From assembly GCF_000158195.2 (NCBI RefSeq), contig NZ_GL987988.1, positions 965,878 to 1,029,877 on the forward strand: a DNA stretch of 64,000 bases. The letters are read 5' to 3'. The translations under genes were made by a program, and so were the position numbers. Under the pieces are notes generated by a model, which saw only the letters and a program-made list of their open reading frames with translations, had not been told where the DNA came from and ran no database searches. Shown piece by piece: positions 56,018-64,000 of this stretch; positions within the stretch are counted from its first letter, which is position 1; each line of letters opens with the position of its first letter. This stretch comes from Fusobacterium mortiferum ATCC 9817 (GTDB taxonomy: Bacteria > Fusobacteriota > Fusobacteriia > Fusobacteriales > Fusobacteriaceae).

Positions 56018-56983
56018 ATGAAAGAGATAAAAATAACAGATATAGAGGGGATAAGAGTAGGAAACGCTCAAGACACAGAGGCTGGGACAGGTTGTACAGT
56101 TATTATTTGTGAAAAAGGTGGTTGTGCTGGTGTAGATGTAAGAGGAGGAGGACCTGCCTCTCATGAAACAGAACTTTTAAATCCAATTAATACAGTGGAT
56201 AGAGTACATGGAATAGTTCTTTCTGGTGGAAGTGCCTTTGGATTAGAAGCTACTAGTGGAGTTATGCAATATTTAGAAGAGAGAGGAATTGGATTTGATG
56301 TAGGGATAGGAGTAGTCCCAATAGTTTGTGGAGCTTCTCTCTTCGATTTAACAGTAGGAAGTTCAAAAGTTAGACCAGATAAGGCTATGGGGTATCAAGC
56401 TTGTTGTGATTCAGAGAAAAATTGTATTCAAGAGGGAAACTGTGGAGCTGGTACAGGAGCTAGTGTAGGGAAGTATAGAGGAATGGATAGAGCTATGAAA
56501 TCTGGGCTAGGAATCTATTGTGTAGAATTAGAAAATCTAAAAGTGGGAGCAATAGTTGGAGTCAATGCCATAGGAAATGTTATAGATAGTGAGACAAATA
56601 AATTTTTAGCTGGACTTTTAAATGAAGAAAAAACAGAGATTATAAGTACTAGAGAAGAGATGTGGAAAGATTTAGATATAAATTACAGTGTATTAAAAAA
56701 TACTAATACTACAATAGGTTGTATCATAACTAATGCTAAACTTACTAAAGCTCAAGCTACAAAAATTGCTTCTATGACACATAATGGATATGCTAGAGCT
56801 ATATCTCCAGTACATACATCATTAGATGGAGATACCATCTTTACACTAGGGACTGGAGAAGTAGAGGTAAATATTGATACTCTTGGAACTTTATCTGCTT
56901 ATGTTATGGAAAAAGCTATACACAGAGCTGTTACACAAACTCAATCTGCCTATGGTTTAAAATCTTGTCAAGATTTAAAATAA
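56018..56983 (+). CDS. P1-family peptidase (DmpA/BapA-like N-terminal nucleophile aminopeptidase)
   Basis: 321 residues. Motifs: IEGIRVGNAQDTEAGTGCTVIIC at the start, VRGGGPASHETELL, VHGIVLSGGSAFGLEATSGVM, and the autocleavage/nucleophile region KNTNTTIGCIITNAKLTKAQ with the Asn-Thr pair near residues 228-230, followed by SMTHNGYARAISPVHTSLDGDT. Family members self-cleave and act as D-aminopeptidases, beta-peptidyl aminopeptidases or related amidases. An unusually G-rich ribosome site (AGGGGGG) precedes the ATG. Outside the defence island. Confidence 0.9.
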   Translation: MKEIKITDIEGIRVGNAQDTEAGTGCTVIICEKGGCAGVDVRGGGPASHETELLNPINTVDRVHGIVLSGGSAFGLEATSGVMQYLEERGIGFDVGIGVVPIVCGASLFDLTVGSSKVRPDKAMGYQACCDSEKNCIQEGNCGAGTGASVGKYRGMDRAMKSGLGIYCVELENLKVGAIVGVNAIGNVIDSETNKFLAGLLNEEKTEIISTREEMWKDLDINYSVLKNTNTTIGCIITNAKLTKAQATKIASMTHNGYARAISPVHTSLDGDTIFTLGTGEVEVNIDTLGTLSAYVMEKAIHRAVTQTQSAYGLKSCQDLK

Positions 56984-57096
56984 AAATATTATTGATTAGA
57001 AATTTATAGAAATAATGGATAGAGAAGAAGAATTATTAAAGAATAGTACAGGAAATGAAGAGAAGTTTTTACAAATGATAAAAATTGTATAAGATT

Positions 57097-57150
57097 ATAA
57101 GGAGTTTTAAAGGTAGCTATACTAAATAAACTCCTTATTTGTCAATTTTT
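57097..57150 (+). terminator. Intrinsic terminator downstream of the P1 peptidase
   Basis: ATAAGGAGTTT pairs with AAACTCCTTAT around a 20-base loop, followed after a few bases by TTTTTTT. Confidence 0.7.
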
Positions 57151-57523
57151 TTATCAAGATAAACTCAATGTTTACAGCACTTAAATTTTTTTATTTTTCA
57201 CAAATAATCGCTTAATTATGAAGATTATTGCCTTTTATTTTAAATTTTTACATAACAAAATTGAACGTCTTTTTTATTTTTGGGTATGAAGGCTTATTTC
57301 TCAAAAATTTTATGGATACTAACCTCCTATTTCTATCTGGTTCTTTGACCTAAATTCCTTTGTTCTGTATCTCCATAATTTGAGTGTCTTTTTGCTCCTT
57401 TGCTGAGTTCTTACTCTAATGGTATGAATATTAGACTTCTGCTCTTATTTGTTTTTTATGTTTATTTTAAATTTAAGCATTTTTCAATGGACGTTTACCT
57501 TAAATTTAATTTTTTTAGCTTTT
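57151..57523. other. AT-rich non-coding region at the 3' side of the old IS110-type copy
   Basis: About 370 bases without an ORF, lying between the peptidase terminator and the C-terminal transposase fragment (which is on the minus strand). It contains TTAAATTTAA/AAATTTAAG-like repeats. If it belongs to the element, this is the downstream non-coding end where IS1111-type elements carry their guide (bridge/seek) RNA. The outer boundary could not be fixed because the second copy is cut by the window edge. Confidence 0.45.
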
Positions 57524-58540
57524 TTAAGCTGCTACAGGTCTTTTTATATCATGTAACATCTTAGTTTCATCATATTTAATTCCTTTTGATAAAATTGTAA
57601 AAAATATCCTAATCATTTTACAGCAAATAGCTGTAAGTGCTTGTTTTTTCTTTAGAGGATTATCTTTACGTTCTATATAGTAATTATATATTGATGAAAA
57701 CTCTTTATTAAAACCGATTAATGGAATAGTTGCTCTAAACAAAATAGTTCTTAATTTTTTCTTCCTCTTTTACTTATTCTGGTTAAACCTTTATGTTTAC
57801 CTGAACTATTTTCTTTAAGAGCTAATCCAGCATATTTTTGTACTTGTTTAGCAGATTTAAAACGTCTTATATCCCCTACTTCAGCAACAAAAGATATAGC
57901 TGTTGCTATTCCAATTCCTTTTATTTCTGCGATTTCCTTTATCATAGGAATTTTCTCGCATAATTTATTTAACTCTTCTGTTATTGAGTTCAATTGATTT
58001 TGTTTATATTCATAATCTTCAATTAAAAGTTTTATTTCAAATCTGGCTGAAGAAGTTATATTTTTACACCCAATACTTTTTTTAGCAGCTTCTTCCAGTT
58101 TTTTCGCTTTATCCAAACCAACTGCTCTAAGTTTAGTTTGTTTCCAACGCTCAACTATTCCTTCACTTCCTAATTCTACAATATCTTTTGGTAAAGGTGT
58201 TTCTTTTAAAAGTAAAAAACCACTTTTAGAATCTATTGAAGAATATATTTTTTCATATTCAGGAAAATATATACTTAACCATCTATGAATTTTATTTTTA
58301 ATTGAAATTATTTGTTGTGTTATATCATTTTTTAATTTATCAGCTACTCTTAATTCTCCATAAATTCCTTCAGGAATATATGGAAAACTATATCTACCAT
58401 CAATTACCAATTTAGCAATTACTTTAAGATCTTTTGAATCATTTTTAGTTTGTAAATTATCATCTAACTCCTTACTTTGTTTAACATGATAAGGATTAAC
58501 TATTGCAATAGTGATATTATTTTCTTTTGGATACCTCCTT
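57524..58540 (-). pseudogene. IS110-family transposase remnant (copy 1): N-terminus deleted and C-terminus frameshifted
   Basis: On the minus strand the sequence matches the transposase at 63433 onwards. A 271-base deletion removes the start codon and the first DEDD residues: the leader up to GGAGGTATCC joins directly to codons for KENNITIAIVNPYHV. The remaining frame carries the third catalytic Asp region (KNDSKDLKVIAKLVIDGRY) and the Transposase_20 domain (AEIKGIGIATAISFVAEVGDIRRFKSAKQVQKYAG). It then breaks at a 6-base T run (57755-57760, As on the coding strand), after which LFRATIPLIGFNKEFSSIYNYY continues in another frame. Clearly non-functional. Confidence 0.87.
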
Positions 58541-58631
58541 GTAGATATATTTAAAGATTGAACTACTTTAATTTTACATTGAGGTATCTTTTTTTGTTAC
58601 TATTTTTTTATTATACAGGAATGCTCCTTTT
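58541..58631 (-). mobile_element. 5' non-coding end of IS110-type copy 1
   Basis: Nearly identical to 63328-63430 in inverted orientation, including GGAGCATTCC at the outer end and the GGAGGTATCC ribosome region. Similarity stops at about 58631, marking the element end. Confidence 0.7.
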
Positions 58632-58777
58632 ACTCTATAAATTAAAATTATATCACTATGTTTATATATCAAAAATCAGTTTTTCTAAATATTTATATAT
58701 AAGATATATTTATATGCAATACAAAATAAAAAAAATAAGTATTTTTTAATAAAGTATAATATTTTGATAATTTAATC

Positions 58778-58806
58778 TTTACAAAATCAAAATTATTGTA
58801 TATAAT
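58778..58806 (+). promoter_or_regulatory. Promoter of the iron/siderophore-type ABC cargo operon
   Basis: -35 TTTACA (58778-58783), 17-base spacer, -10 TATAAT (58801-58806), about 44 bases before the start codon. AT-rich surroundings could hide a Fur site, but I could not identify a clear one. Confidence 0.7.
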
Positions 58807-58850
58807 ATAAAGGTAGATTATAATAGAACAAAAAAATTAGGAGGAGTGTT

Positions 58851-59993
58851 ATGAGATTAAAAACAATACTTAAAAGTATTTTTATAGTTCTATGTTTTTC
58901 TTTTTTATTCATTAGTTGTGGAGAAAAAAAGGAAACAGAAGAAGTTGTAAATGATACAGCAGAAAAAATTACTTTTATAGATTTAGCAGGAAGAGAGGTT
59001 ACTTTAGATAAACCAGCTGATCGTATTTTCTTAGGATTTTATGAAGAATCTTACTTAGCTGTTGCTAAAGATTTTAGTAAAGTTGTTAGTATTTCAAGAG
59101 CAGAATGGGTAGATTTTTTTACAGGACAATATAAGGCTTATGAAGAACAAATGCCTTCTATTAAAGATATGATAGATACAGGCTCTATCTATAAAGCTTC
59201 TTTTAGTATGGAAACTTTATTAAATTCAAGACCTGAAGTTGCTATTTTAGCCCCATTTCAATATGAAACCTTAGCAGAAAATATCAAAAAGTTAGAAGAT
59301 TCTGGAATTAAAGTAGTTGTAATAGATTATAATTCACAAACTTTAGAAAAACATATGCAAAGTACAAGAATCTTAGGAATGATAACTGGAAATCAAGAAA
59401 GAGCAGAAAAATTAGCTTTAAATTATGAAAAAGCAATAAAAGAAGTAGAAGAAAGAGTTGCAAAAGTTGATCCTAAAAAACGTGTTTATATAGAATTAGG
59501 AAATTTAGGACCAAAAGAGATAGGTAATAGTTATGGAGATTATTTATGGGGAAGTTTAGCAAAATCAGCAGGAGGAAATAATATTGCAGAAGGAAAAGTT
59601 GAAAGTTATGGACCTTTAGATCCTGAATTTATTTTATCTTCTAATCCTGAAATGATATTGTTAGCTGGTTCGCGTTGGTTTAATGATGCAGGAGATAGAG
59701 TTTTAATAGGATTTAATGTAAATCCAGAAGAAACTTGGGCAAGAATAAAGCCATATCTTGAAAGAGCTGGTTGGGATAAACTAGATGCAGTAAAAAATGG
59801 ACAAGTTTTTGCAGTGGATCATGGTGGATTAAGAAGCATTTATGACTATGTCTATGTTCAATATATTGCTAAATCTTTATACCCTGATTTATTCCAAGAT
59901 ATAGATCCTGTTAAAAATTTAGAAGAATTTTATGGAGAGTATCTTCCAGTTAAACCTAATGGAACATTTATGACACAATATCAAGTAAAATAA
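58851..59993 (+). CDS. Iron/siderophore-type ABC transporter substrate-binding lipoprotein
   Basis: 380 residues. Lipobox SFLFISC with Cys23. Mature part of the BtuF/FhuD/FepB type: ITFIDLAGREVTLDKPADRIFLGF, SMETLLNSRPEVAIL, IKVVVIDY, LGMITGNQERAEKLALNYEKAIKEV, ELGNLGPKEIGNSYGDYLWGSLAKSAGGNNIAEG, and a C-terminal VFAVDHGGLRSIYDYVYVQYIAKSLYPDLF. Binds ferric siderophore, haem or a corrinoid on the cell surface side. A permease and ATPase follow. The hairpin after the gene may limit downstream expression so that this protein is made in excess. Confidence 0.9.
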   Translation: MRLKTILKSIFIVLCFSFLFISCGEKKETEEVVNDTAEKITFIDLAGREVTLDKPADRIFLGFYEESYLAVAKDFSKVVSISRAEWVDFFTGQYKAYEEQMPSIKDMIDTGSIYKASFSMETLLNSRPEVAILAPFQYETLAENIKKLEDSGIKVVVIDYNSQTLEKHMQSTRILGMITGNQERAEKLALNYEKAIKEVEERVAKVDPKKRVYIELGNLGPKEIGNSYGDYLWGSLAKSAGGNNIAEGKVESYGPLDPEFILSSNPEMILLAGSRWFNDAGDRVLIGFNVNPEETWARIKPYLERAGWDKLDAVKNGQVFAVDHGGLRSIYDYVYVQYIAKSLYPDLFQDIDPVKNLEEFYGEYLPVKPNGTFMTQYQVK

Positions 59994-60020
59994 AAAGCTA
60001 ACATTGAAGTAAAATATAAA

Positions 60021-60069
60021 AGAGAAAGGACTATTACAAATTTATTTAATGTAACAGTCCTTTTTCTCT
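60021..60069 (+). terminator. Hairpin between binding protein and permease genes (attenuating terminator)
   Basis: AGAGAAAGGACT (60021-60032) pairs with AGTCCTTTTTCTCT (60056-60069) around an AT-rich loop that can extend the stem (ATTAC/GTAA). The T5 lies inside the distal arm, so read-through is likely. Confidence 0.6.
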
Positions 60070-60085
60070 AAAGGAGGAGGATAGA

Positions 60086-61123
60086 ATGGAACATAAATTA
60101 ACAGGAGAAGAAATGTATAGGAAGATAAATCAGAAAAGAAGATTAACTTCTTTATTTACATTAATTGCTATTTTAATTGCATTATTATTTGATTTATTTA
60201 TTGGTTCTTCTGGAATGAGTTTAAAAGATATTATTGTAGTATTGTGGCAAGGTCCTGGGGTAAAAAGTATAGAAACTTCTATTATTTGGAATATAAGATT
60301 ACCTATGACTTTAATCTGTTTAACAGTCGGAGCTTCTTTAGGACTAGCAGGAACACAAATGCAAACAATTTTAGCAAATCCTTTAGCAAGTCCTTATACG
60401 TTAGGAGTATCTTCAGCAGCAGGATTTGGGGCAGCTATTGCATTTATTTCAGGTTTCCCTTTTAAAAATATACCTTGGGTAAATGCACCTTTTATGGCAT
60501 TTATGATGACATTGACAGGAACTATGGCAATTTATTTTTTAGGAAAAGTAAAAGGAATGCGTGCTCAATCTATGGTACTTTTTGGAATTGTAACACATTT
60601 CTTTTTCCAAGCACTGTTATCTTTGGTTCAATTTCGTTCTACACCAGAAGTAGCAGGACAAATTGTCTATTGGATGTTTGGTAGTTTATTAAAAGCTACT
60701 TGGGTAGGAGTATTTGCAAGTGGTTTTATTTTCATTTTGTGTGCTTTATTACTTTCACGTTATGCTTGGAAGTTAACAGCATTGTCTGCAGGAGAAGAAA
60801 GAGCAAAAAGTTTAGGAATTGATACAGATAGAGTTAGATTGCATGTATTTTTAATAAGTTCTTTACTTACAGCAGGAGCAGTTGCTTTTGTTGGAACTAT
60901 TGGCTTCATAGGCTTAGTAGCACCCCATTTTGCAAGATATTTTGCAGGAGAAGATCAAAGATATTTAGCTCCAATGGCTTCTTTATTTGGAGTTCTTCTA
61001 ATTACATTTGCTTCTATTTTAGCAAAACTTATAATTCCAGGAATAATTATTCCAATTGGAATTGTTACATCTTTAGTAGGAGTTCCATTCTTAGTATTTT
61101 TAATTATAAGGAAAGGTGTTTAA
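60086..61123 (+). CDS. FecCD-family ABC permease (iron/siderophore/B12 type)
   Basis: 345 residues with about nine to ten hydrophobic segments. Family motifs: NIRLPMTLICLTVGASLGLAGTQMQTILANPLASPYTLGVSSAAGFGAA, then GSLLKATWVG, SLGIDTDRVRLHVFLISSLLTAGAVAFVGTIGFIGLVAPHFAR (coupling to the ATPase), ending GVPFLVFLIIRKGV. The transporter partner of the preceding binding protein. AAAGGAGGAGG ribosome site. Contains more CGT and GCA codons than the resident genes by eye. Confidence 0.93.
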   Translation: MEHKLTGEEMYRKINQKRRLTSLFTLIAILIALLFDLFIGSSGMSLKDIIVVLWQGPGVKSIETSIIWNIRLPMTLICLTVGASLGLAGTQMQTILANPLASPYTLGVSSAAGFGAAIAFISGFPFKNIPWVNAPFMAFMMTLTGTMAIYFLGKVKGMRAQSMVLFGIVTHFFFQALLSLVQFRSTPEVAGQIVYWMFGSLLKATWVGVFASGFIFILCALLLSRYAWKLTALSAGEERAKSLGIDTDRVRLHVFLISSLLTAGAVAFVGTIGFIGLVAPHFARYFAGEDQRYLAPMASLFGVLLITFASILAKLIIPGIIIPIGIVTSLVGVPFLVFLIIRKGV

Positions 61124-61124
61124 T

Positions 61125-61889
61125 ATGTTACAGTTAGAAATTAAAAATATTGTAGTCAATTATGGAAAAAAAGAGGTAATAAAAGATGTTAGTTGTGTTT
61201 TTAATGGAGGAGATGTAATTTCTCTTATCGGACCTAATGGAACAGGAAAAACAACTATTTTAAAAGCAATTGCAAAATTAATTAGTCATCATGGTGAAAT
61301 TAAAATTATACAGGATTCGGAAGTAAAAACATTTAGAGAAAGTATTACCTATGTTCCTCAAATGTCAGTCAATATAGTAAATTTAACCGTTTTTGAAATG
61401 GTACTTTTAGGAAGAGTAAAAGATTTAACATGGAAAGTAGAAAAAGTACATTTAGATGCAGTTGCTCAAATTTTAGAAGAATTGCATTTAACTCCTTTGA
61501 GTTATACTAAGTTTTCTAGTTTAAGTGGAGGACAAAAGCAAATGGTTATTATGGCACAAGCTCTAGTATCTGCTCCAAAAGTACTGCTTTTAGATGAACC
61601 AACAAGTGCTTTAGATTTAAAACATCAGTTACAAGTAATGGAAATTGCAAGAAATTATACAAAGAAAACAAATGCTATTACAATACTTGTATTACATGAT
61701 ATTGCATTAGCAACTAGATATAGTGATCAATTATTGTTACTTCATGAAGGATATTCTATGAAACAAGGAACAGTCCAAGAAGTTATTAGACCAGAACTAT
61801 TAGAAAAAGTATATGAAGTAAAATTGGATGTTAGCCGTAGTGAAAAAGGATATATTACAGTAACACCAATTTCTACTATTAATGAATAG
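61125..61889 (+). CDS. ABC ATPase of the iron/siderophore-type importer (FepC/FhuC-like)
   Basis: 254 residues. Walker A LIGPNGTGKTTILKAIAKL, Q-loop YVPQMSVN, signature FSSLSGGQKQMVIMAQAL, Walker B VLLLDEPTSALDLKHQ, H-loop LVLHDIALATRYSD. ATG at 61125 follows AAGGAAAGG, immediately after the permease stop; a GTG three codons earlier overlaps that stop and is less likely. Completes the importer. Confidence 0.93.
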   Translation: MLQLEIKNIVVNYGKKEVIKDVSCVFNGGDVISLIGPNGTGKTTILKAIAKLISHHGEIKIIQDSEVKTFRESITYVPQMSVNIVNLTVFEMVLLGRVKDLTWKVEKVHLDAVAQILEELHLTPLSYTKFSSLSGGQKQMVIMAQALVSAPKVLLLDEPTSALDLKHQLQVMEIARNYTKKTNAITILVLHDIALATRYSDQLLLLHEGYSMKQGTVQEVIRPELLEKVYEVKLDVSRSEKGYITVTPISTINE

Positions 61890-61900
61890 AGGTGGAGATT

Positions 61901-63304
61901 ATGATTTCATTAATACAGTTTTTCTCTTCATCTGTTTTATTAAAACAAGAAAAAACAGAACAAGAGATCCCAGATAAAAAAACAATAAATAAAGAATATT
62001 GGAAAGTAGCATTTCCAGCTGCAATAGAGGGAGTTTTACTAAACTTAATGTTACTTGCTGATTTAATTATGGTAGGAATGTTAGGTATAGAAAAAGCAGC
62101 AGCAGTTGGTATTGTAAGTCAACCAAAAATGATTTTACAAATGATTGTTAGTGCAGCAGGTGTTGCAATAACTGCAATTGTAGCAAGGAGAAAAGGCGAA
62201 GGAGATGAAGAAGGAATAAACAGTTGTATTAAGCAATCTCTTTTATTATTAGGACTTTTATATTTTCTTTTTGTGTGTTTGAGTTTTATTTTTTCTAAAA
62301 ATATTGTTTCATTTGCAGGAGCTAATGAAGATTATATAGAATATGCAAGTATTTATTTTCAATATATTGCACTTTCTGTTTTTTTTAAGGCTCTATGTGT
62401 TGTATTAAGCTCTGCACAAATTGGAGTTGGAAACACAAAAATAGTTTTAATATCAGGAATGATTGGAAATGCTTTAAATGTGCTTTTAAATTATCTTTTA
62501 ATTTTTGGAAAATATGGATTTCCTGAAATGGGAATACAAGGAGCTGCTATTGCTACTGTTATTGGAAATGCAGTTATTTTTATTATACTTTTATATTCTG
62601 TTACAAAAGGTGATTATGGAATCAATATTCTAAAAAAAGGAAGCTATCATTTTACTAAAAAAGTATTAGCTCCACTTCAAGAAATTGGGGCAAACTCTTT
62701 CTTAGAACATATTTTTGAAAGAATAGGTTTGTTTATTTTTGCTAGAATGATAGCAAGTCTTGGGACAGTTGCAATGGGAACACATCACTATTGTATTCTT
62801 TTATGGGATTTATATTATTATTTTGGAGTTGGAATGAGTGCTGCTAGTGCTTCTTTTACAGGAAGAAAATTAGGAGAAAAAAGGAAAGACTTGGCTATTC
62901 TATATATGAGAGCTGCACAATATTCAGGTTTGTGGATTTCTATTTTTGTAGGGATTATTTTTTATCTGTTAAAAAATTCTATTTTTTCTCTAATGATTTC
63001 AGATGAGCGAGTAATATTATTAGGAAGTAGTGTTATGATGATTATTTCTTTATTAATTATTCCTCAAACACAGGCACAGGTAACAGCTGGAGTATTGCGA
63101 GGGGCAGGAGATAATCGTTTTATTGCAATTTATTCTTTATTTATTAGTGCAATATTACGCCCTTGTTTAGCATATATTTTTGCTTTTATTTGGAAATTTG
63201 GATTAGTAGGAATTTGGATAGCTTTTTTTAGTGATGAATTTTTAAAAATGTTATTAGCACAGTATAGAATTCAAAAAGGAATTTGGTTACAAAAAAAAGT
63301 TTAA
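61901..63304 (+). CDS. MATE-family efflux transporter
   Basis: 467 residues, about 12 membrane segments in two similar halves. MATE features: KEYWKVAFPAAIEGVLLNLMLLADLIMVGMLG near the N-terminus, AVGIVSQPKMILQMIVSAAGVAITAIVARRKGEGD, QIGVGNTKIVLISGMIGNALNVLLNYLLIFG, and VTAGVLRGAGDNRF in the second half. The ATG follows GAGGTGGAG, 11 bases after the ATPase stop, so it is expressed with the importer. It might export a siderophore, a drug or a metal-related compound; the operon context is only suggestive. Confidence 0.92.
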   Translation: MISLIQFFSSSVLLKQEKTEQEIPDKKTINKEYWKVAFPAAIEGVLLNLMLLADLIMVGMLGIEKAAAVGIVSQPKMILQMIVSAAGVAITAIVARRKGEGDEEGINSCIKQSLLLLGLLYFLFVCLSFIFSKNIVSFAGANEDYIEYASIYFQYIALSVFFKALCVVLSSAQIGVGNTKIVLISGMIGNALNVLLNYLLIFGKYGFPEMGIQGAAIATVIGNAVIFIILLYSVTKGDYGINILKKGSYHFTKKVLAPLQEIGANSFLEHIFERIGLFIFARMIASLGTVAMGTHHYCILLWDLYYYFGVGMSAASASFTGRKLGEKRKDLAILYMRAAQYSGLWISIFVGIIFYLLKNSIFSLMISDERVILLGSSVMMIISLLIIPQTQAQVTAGVLRGAGDNRFIAIYSLFISAILRPCLAYIFAFIWKFGLVGIWIAFFSDEFLKMLLAQYRIQKGIWLQKKV

Positions 63305-63327
63305 TATTTATTAAAATTTTAAAAGAA

Positions 63328-63432
63328 AAAGGGAGCATTCCTGTATAATAAAAAAATAGTAACAAAAAAAGATACCTCAATGTAAAATTAAAGTAGTTCA
63401 ATCTTTAAAAATATCTACAAGGAGGTATCCAA
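63328..63432 (+). mobile_element. 5' non-coding end of IS110-type copy 2
   Basis: Starts near GGGAGCATTCC (63331) and runs to the transposase ATG; near-identical, in inverse orientation, to 58541-58631. It contains AGATACCTC and GAGGTATC about 45 bases apart, an inverted repeat that sits over the ribosome site. Confidence 0.7.
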
Positions 63433-64000
63433 ATGAATTGTAACCAAAATTTTAAAATTAGTCAAGTAACAGAAGGAACTTTAGTGCTTGGTATTGATGT
63501 AGGAAGTAATACTCATTATGCGAGAGCTTTTGATTGGAGTGGCTTAGAACTTTCTAAAGTATTTAAGTTTAAAAATTCTTTTGAAGGATTTCAAAGTTTT
63601 GTTTTGTGGGTTAATGATTTATGCTGTAAATATAATAAGAGTAAAGTAATCGCAGGATTAGAGCCTACAGGACACTACTGGTTTTCTTTAGGTGAATTAT
63701 TAAAAGAAAATAATATCACTATTGCAATAGTTAATCCTTATCATGTTAAACAAAGTAAGGAGTTAGATGATAATTTACAAACTAAAAATGATTCAAAAGA
63801 TCCTAAAGTAATTGCTAAATTGGTAATTGATGGTAGATATAGTTTTCCATATATTCCTGAAGAAATTTATGGAGAATTAAGAGTAGCTGATAAATTAAAA
63901 AATGATATAACACAACAAATAATTTCAATTAAAAATAAAATTCATAGATGGTTAAGTATATATTTTCCTGAATATGAAAAAATATATTCTTCAATAGATT
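63433..64000 (+). CDS. IS110-family transposase (copy 2), truncated by window end
   Basis: The frame is open from the ATG at 63433 (after GGAGG) to the last base, 189 residues. The DEDD-type RuvC-like catalytic residues of IS110 enzymes are visible: LVLGIDVGSNTHYARAFDW (Asp), VIAGLEPTGHYW (Glu), and QTKNDSKDPKVIAKLVIDGRY (Asp residues). The helical linker begins KNDITQQIISIKNKIHRWLSIYFPEYEKIY. The C-terminal serine domain lies outside the window but is seen in copy 1. Appears intact so far, so it may be the active parent of copy 1. Confidence 0.9.
   Translation, partial: MNCNQNFKISQVTEGTLVLGIDVGSNTHYARAFDWSGLELSKVFKFKNSFEGFQSFVLWVNDLCCKYNKSKVIAGLEPTGHYWFSLGELLKENNITIAIVNPYHVKQSKELDDNLQTKNDSKDPKVIAKLVIDGRYSFPYIPEEIYGELRVADKLKNDITQQIISIKNKIHRWLSIYFPEYEKIYSSID

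Noticed and set aside
57015..57092. Short ORF of 25 codons (MDREEELLKNSTG...) after the P1 peptidase
   Set aside because: No ribosome site, no recognisable motif; more likely chance or an eroded fragment before the terminator.
1..64000. CRISPR arrays, tRNA or rRNA genes
   Set aside because: I looked for regularly spaced direct repeats and for tRNA-like cloverleaf arms ending in CCA and saw none; the repeated elements found are palindromic and dispersed.

Overview
The window is very AT-rich. Its genes match Fusobacterium in content and codon style: AGA/GGA/ATA-rich codons, strong AGGAGG-type ribosome sites, an EpsG-like capsule polymerase, and a two-subunit class I fumarase. It carries a full acetyl-type diaminopimelate (DAP) operon. 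That suggests a DAP-containing fusobacterium (the varium/ulcerans/mortiferum group) rather than the lanthionine-containing F. nucleatum group; this species guess is inference.

Layout. 1-9.06 kb: the end of a capsule or surface polysaccharide cluster (initiating sugar-phosphate transferase, five glycosyltransferases, EpsG-like polymerase, Wzx flippase). 9.06-9.2 kb: a 144-bp MITE-like element. 9.3-15.2 kb (minus strand): a lysine riboswitch followed by lysC-asd-dapA-dapB-dapH-aminotransferase, with a divergent M20 deacetylase that can complete the acetyl-DAP pathway. 16.6-20.7 kb (minus strand): YitT, a WG-repeat protein, and a fused PLP decarboxylase-arginase. 20.8-24.5 kb: DJ-1, SlyD, RpiB, HIT and fumarase genes. 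24.5-24.67 kb: a second MITE copy. 24.8-27.9 kb: an NMT1-type ABC transporter with two ATPases, one degenerate. 27.9-40.4 kb: housekeeping genes (CvfB, a frameshifted RluA-type pseudouridine synthase, carbonic anhydrase, DUF368, RlpA, SDR, a lipoprotein, aminotransferase, AlaX, RlmN, PBP1A).

40.5-55.9 kb is a 15-kb co-directional defence island. Its outer frame is a type III-like restriction cassette: PLD/SNF2 helicase, DUF4391, Mod and Res. Between DUF4391 and Mod sit three further defence modules: a structured small RNA plus an AbiF-type HEPN protein, a DUF262-DUF1524 (GmrSD-like) protein, and a SIR2-HerA pair. Mod is split by a G9 tract; ten (or seven) Gs would restore the full protein, so Mod looks phase-variable and is OFF as written. 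SIR2 is also broken at a homopolymer, an A6 tract.

56.0-57.0 kb is a P1-family peptidase. From 57.2 kb to the end, a damaged IS110-type element (minus strand) and an intact-looking one (plus strand, cut by the window edge) bracket a four-gene cargo: an iron/siderophore-type ABC importer and a MATE exporter. The cargo looks acquired.

Caution: four genes (RluA-type synthase, SIR2, Mod and the old IS110 copy) each lack exactly one base in a homopolymer. That could be biology (slippage, decay) or systematic homopolymer under-calling in the assembly; raw reads would decide.
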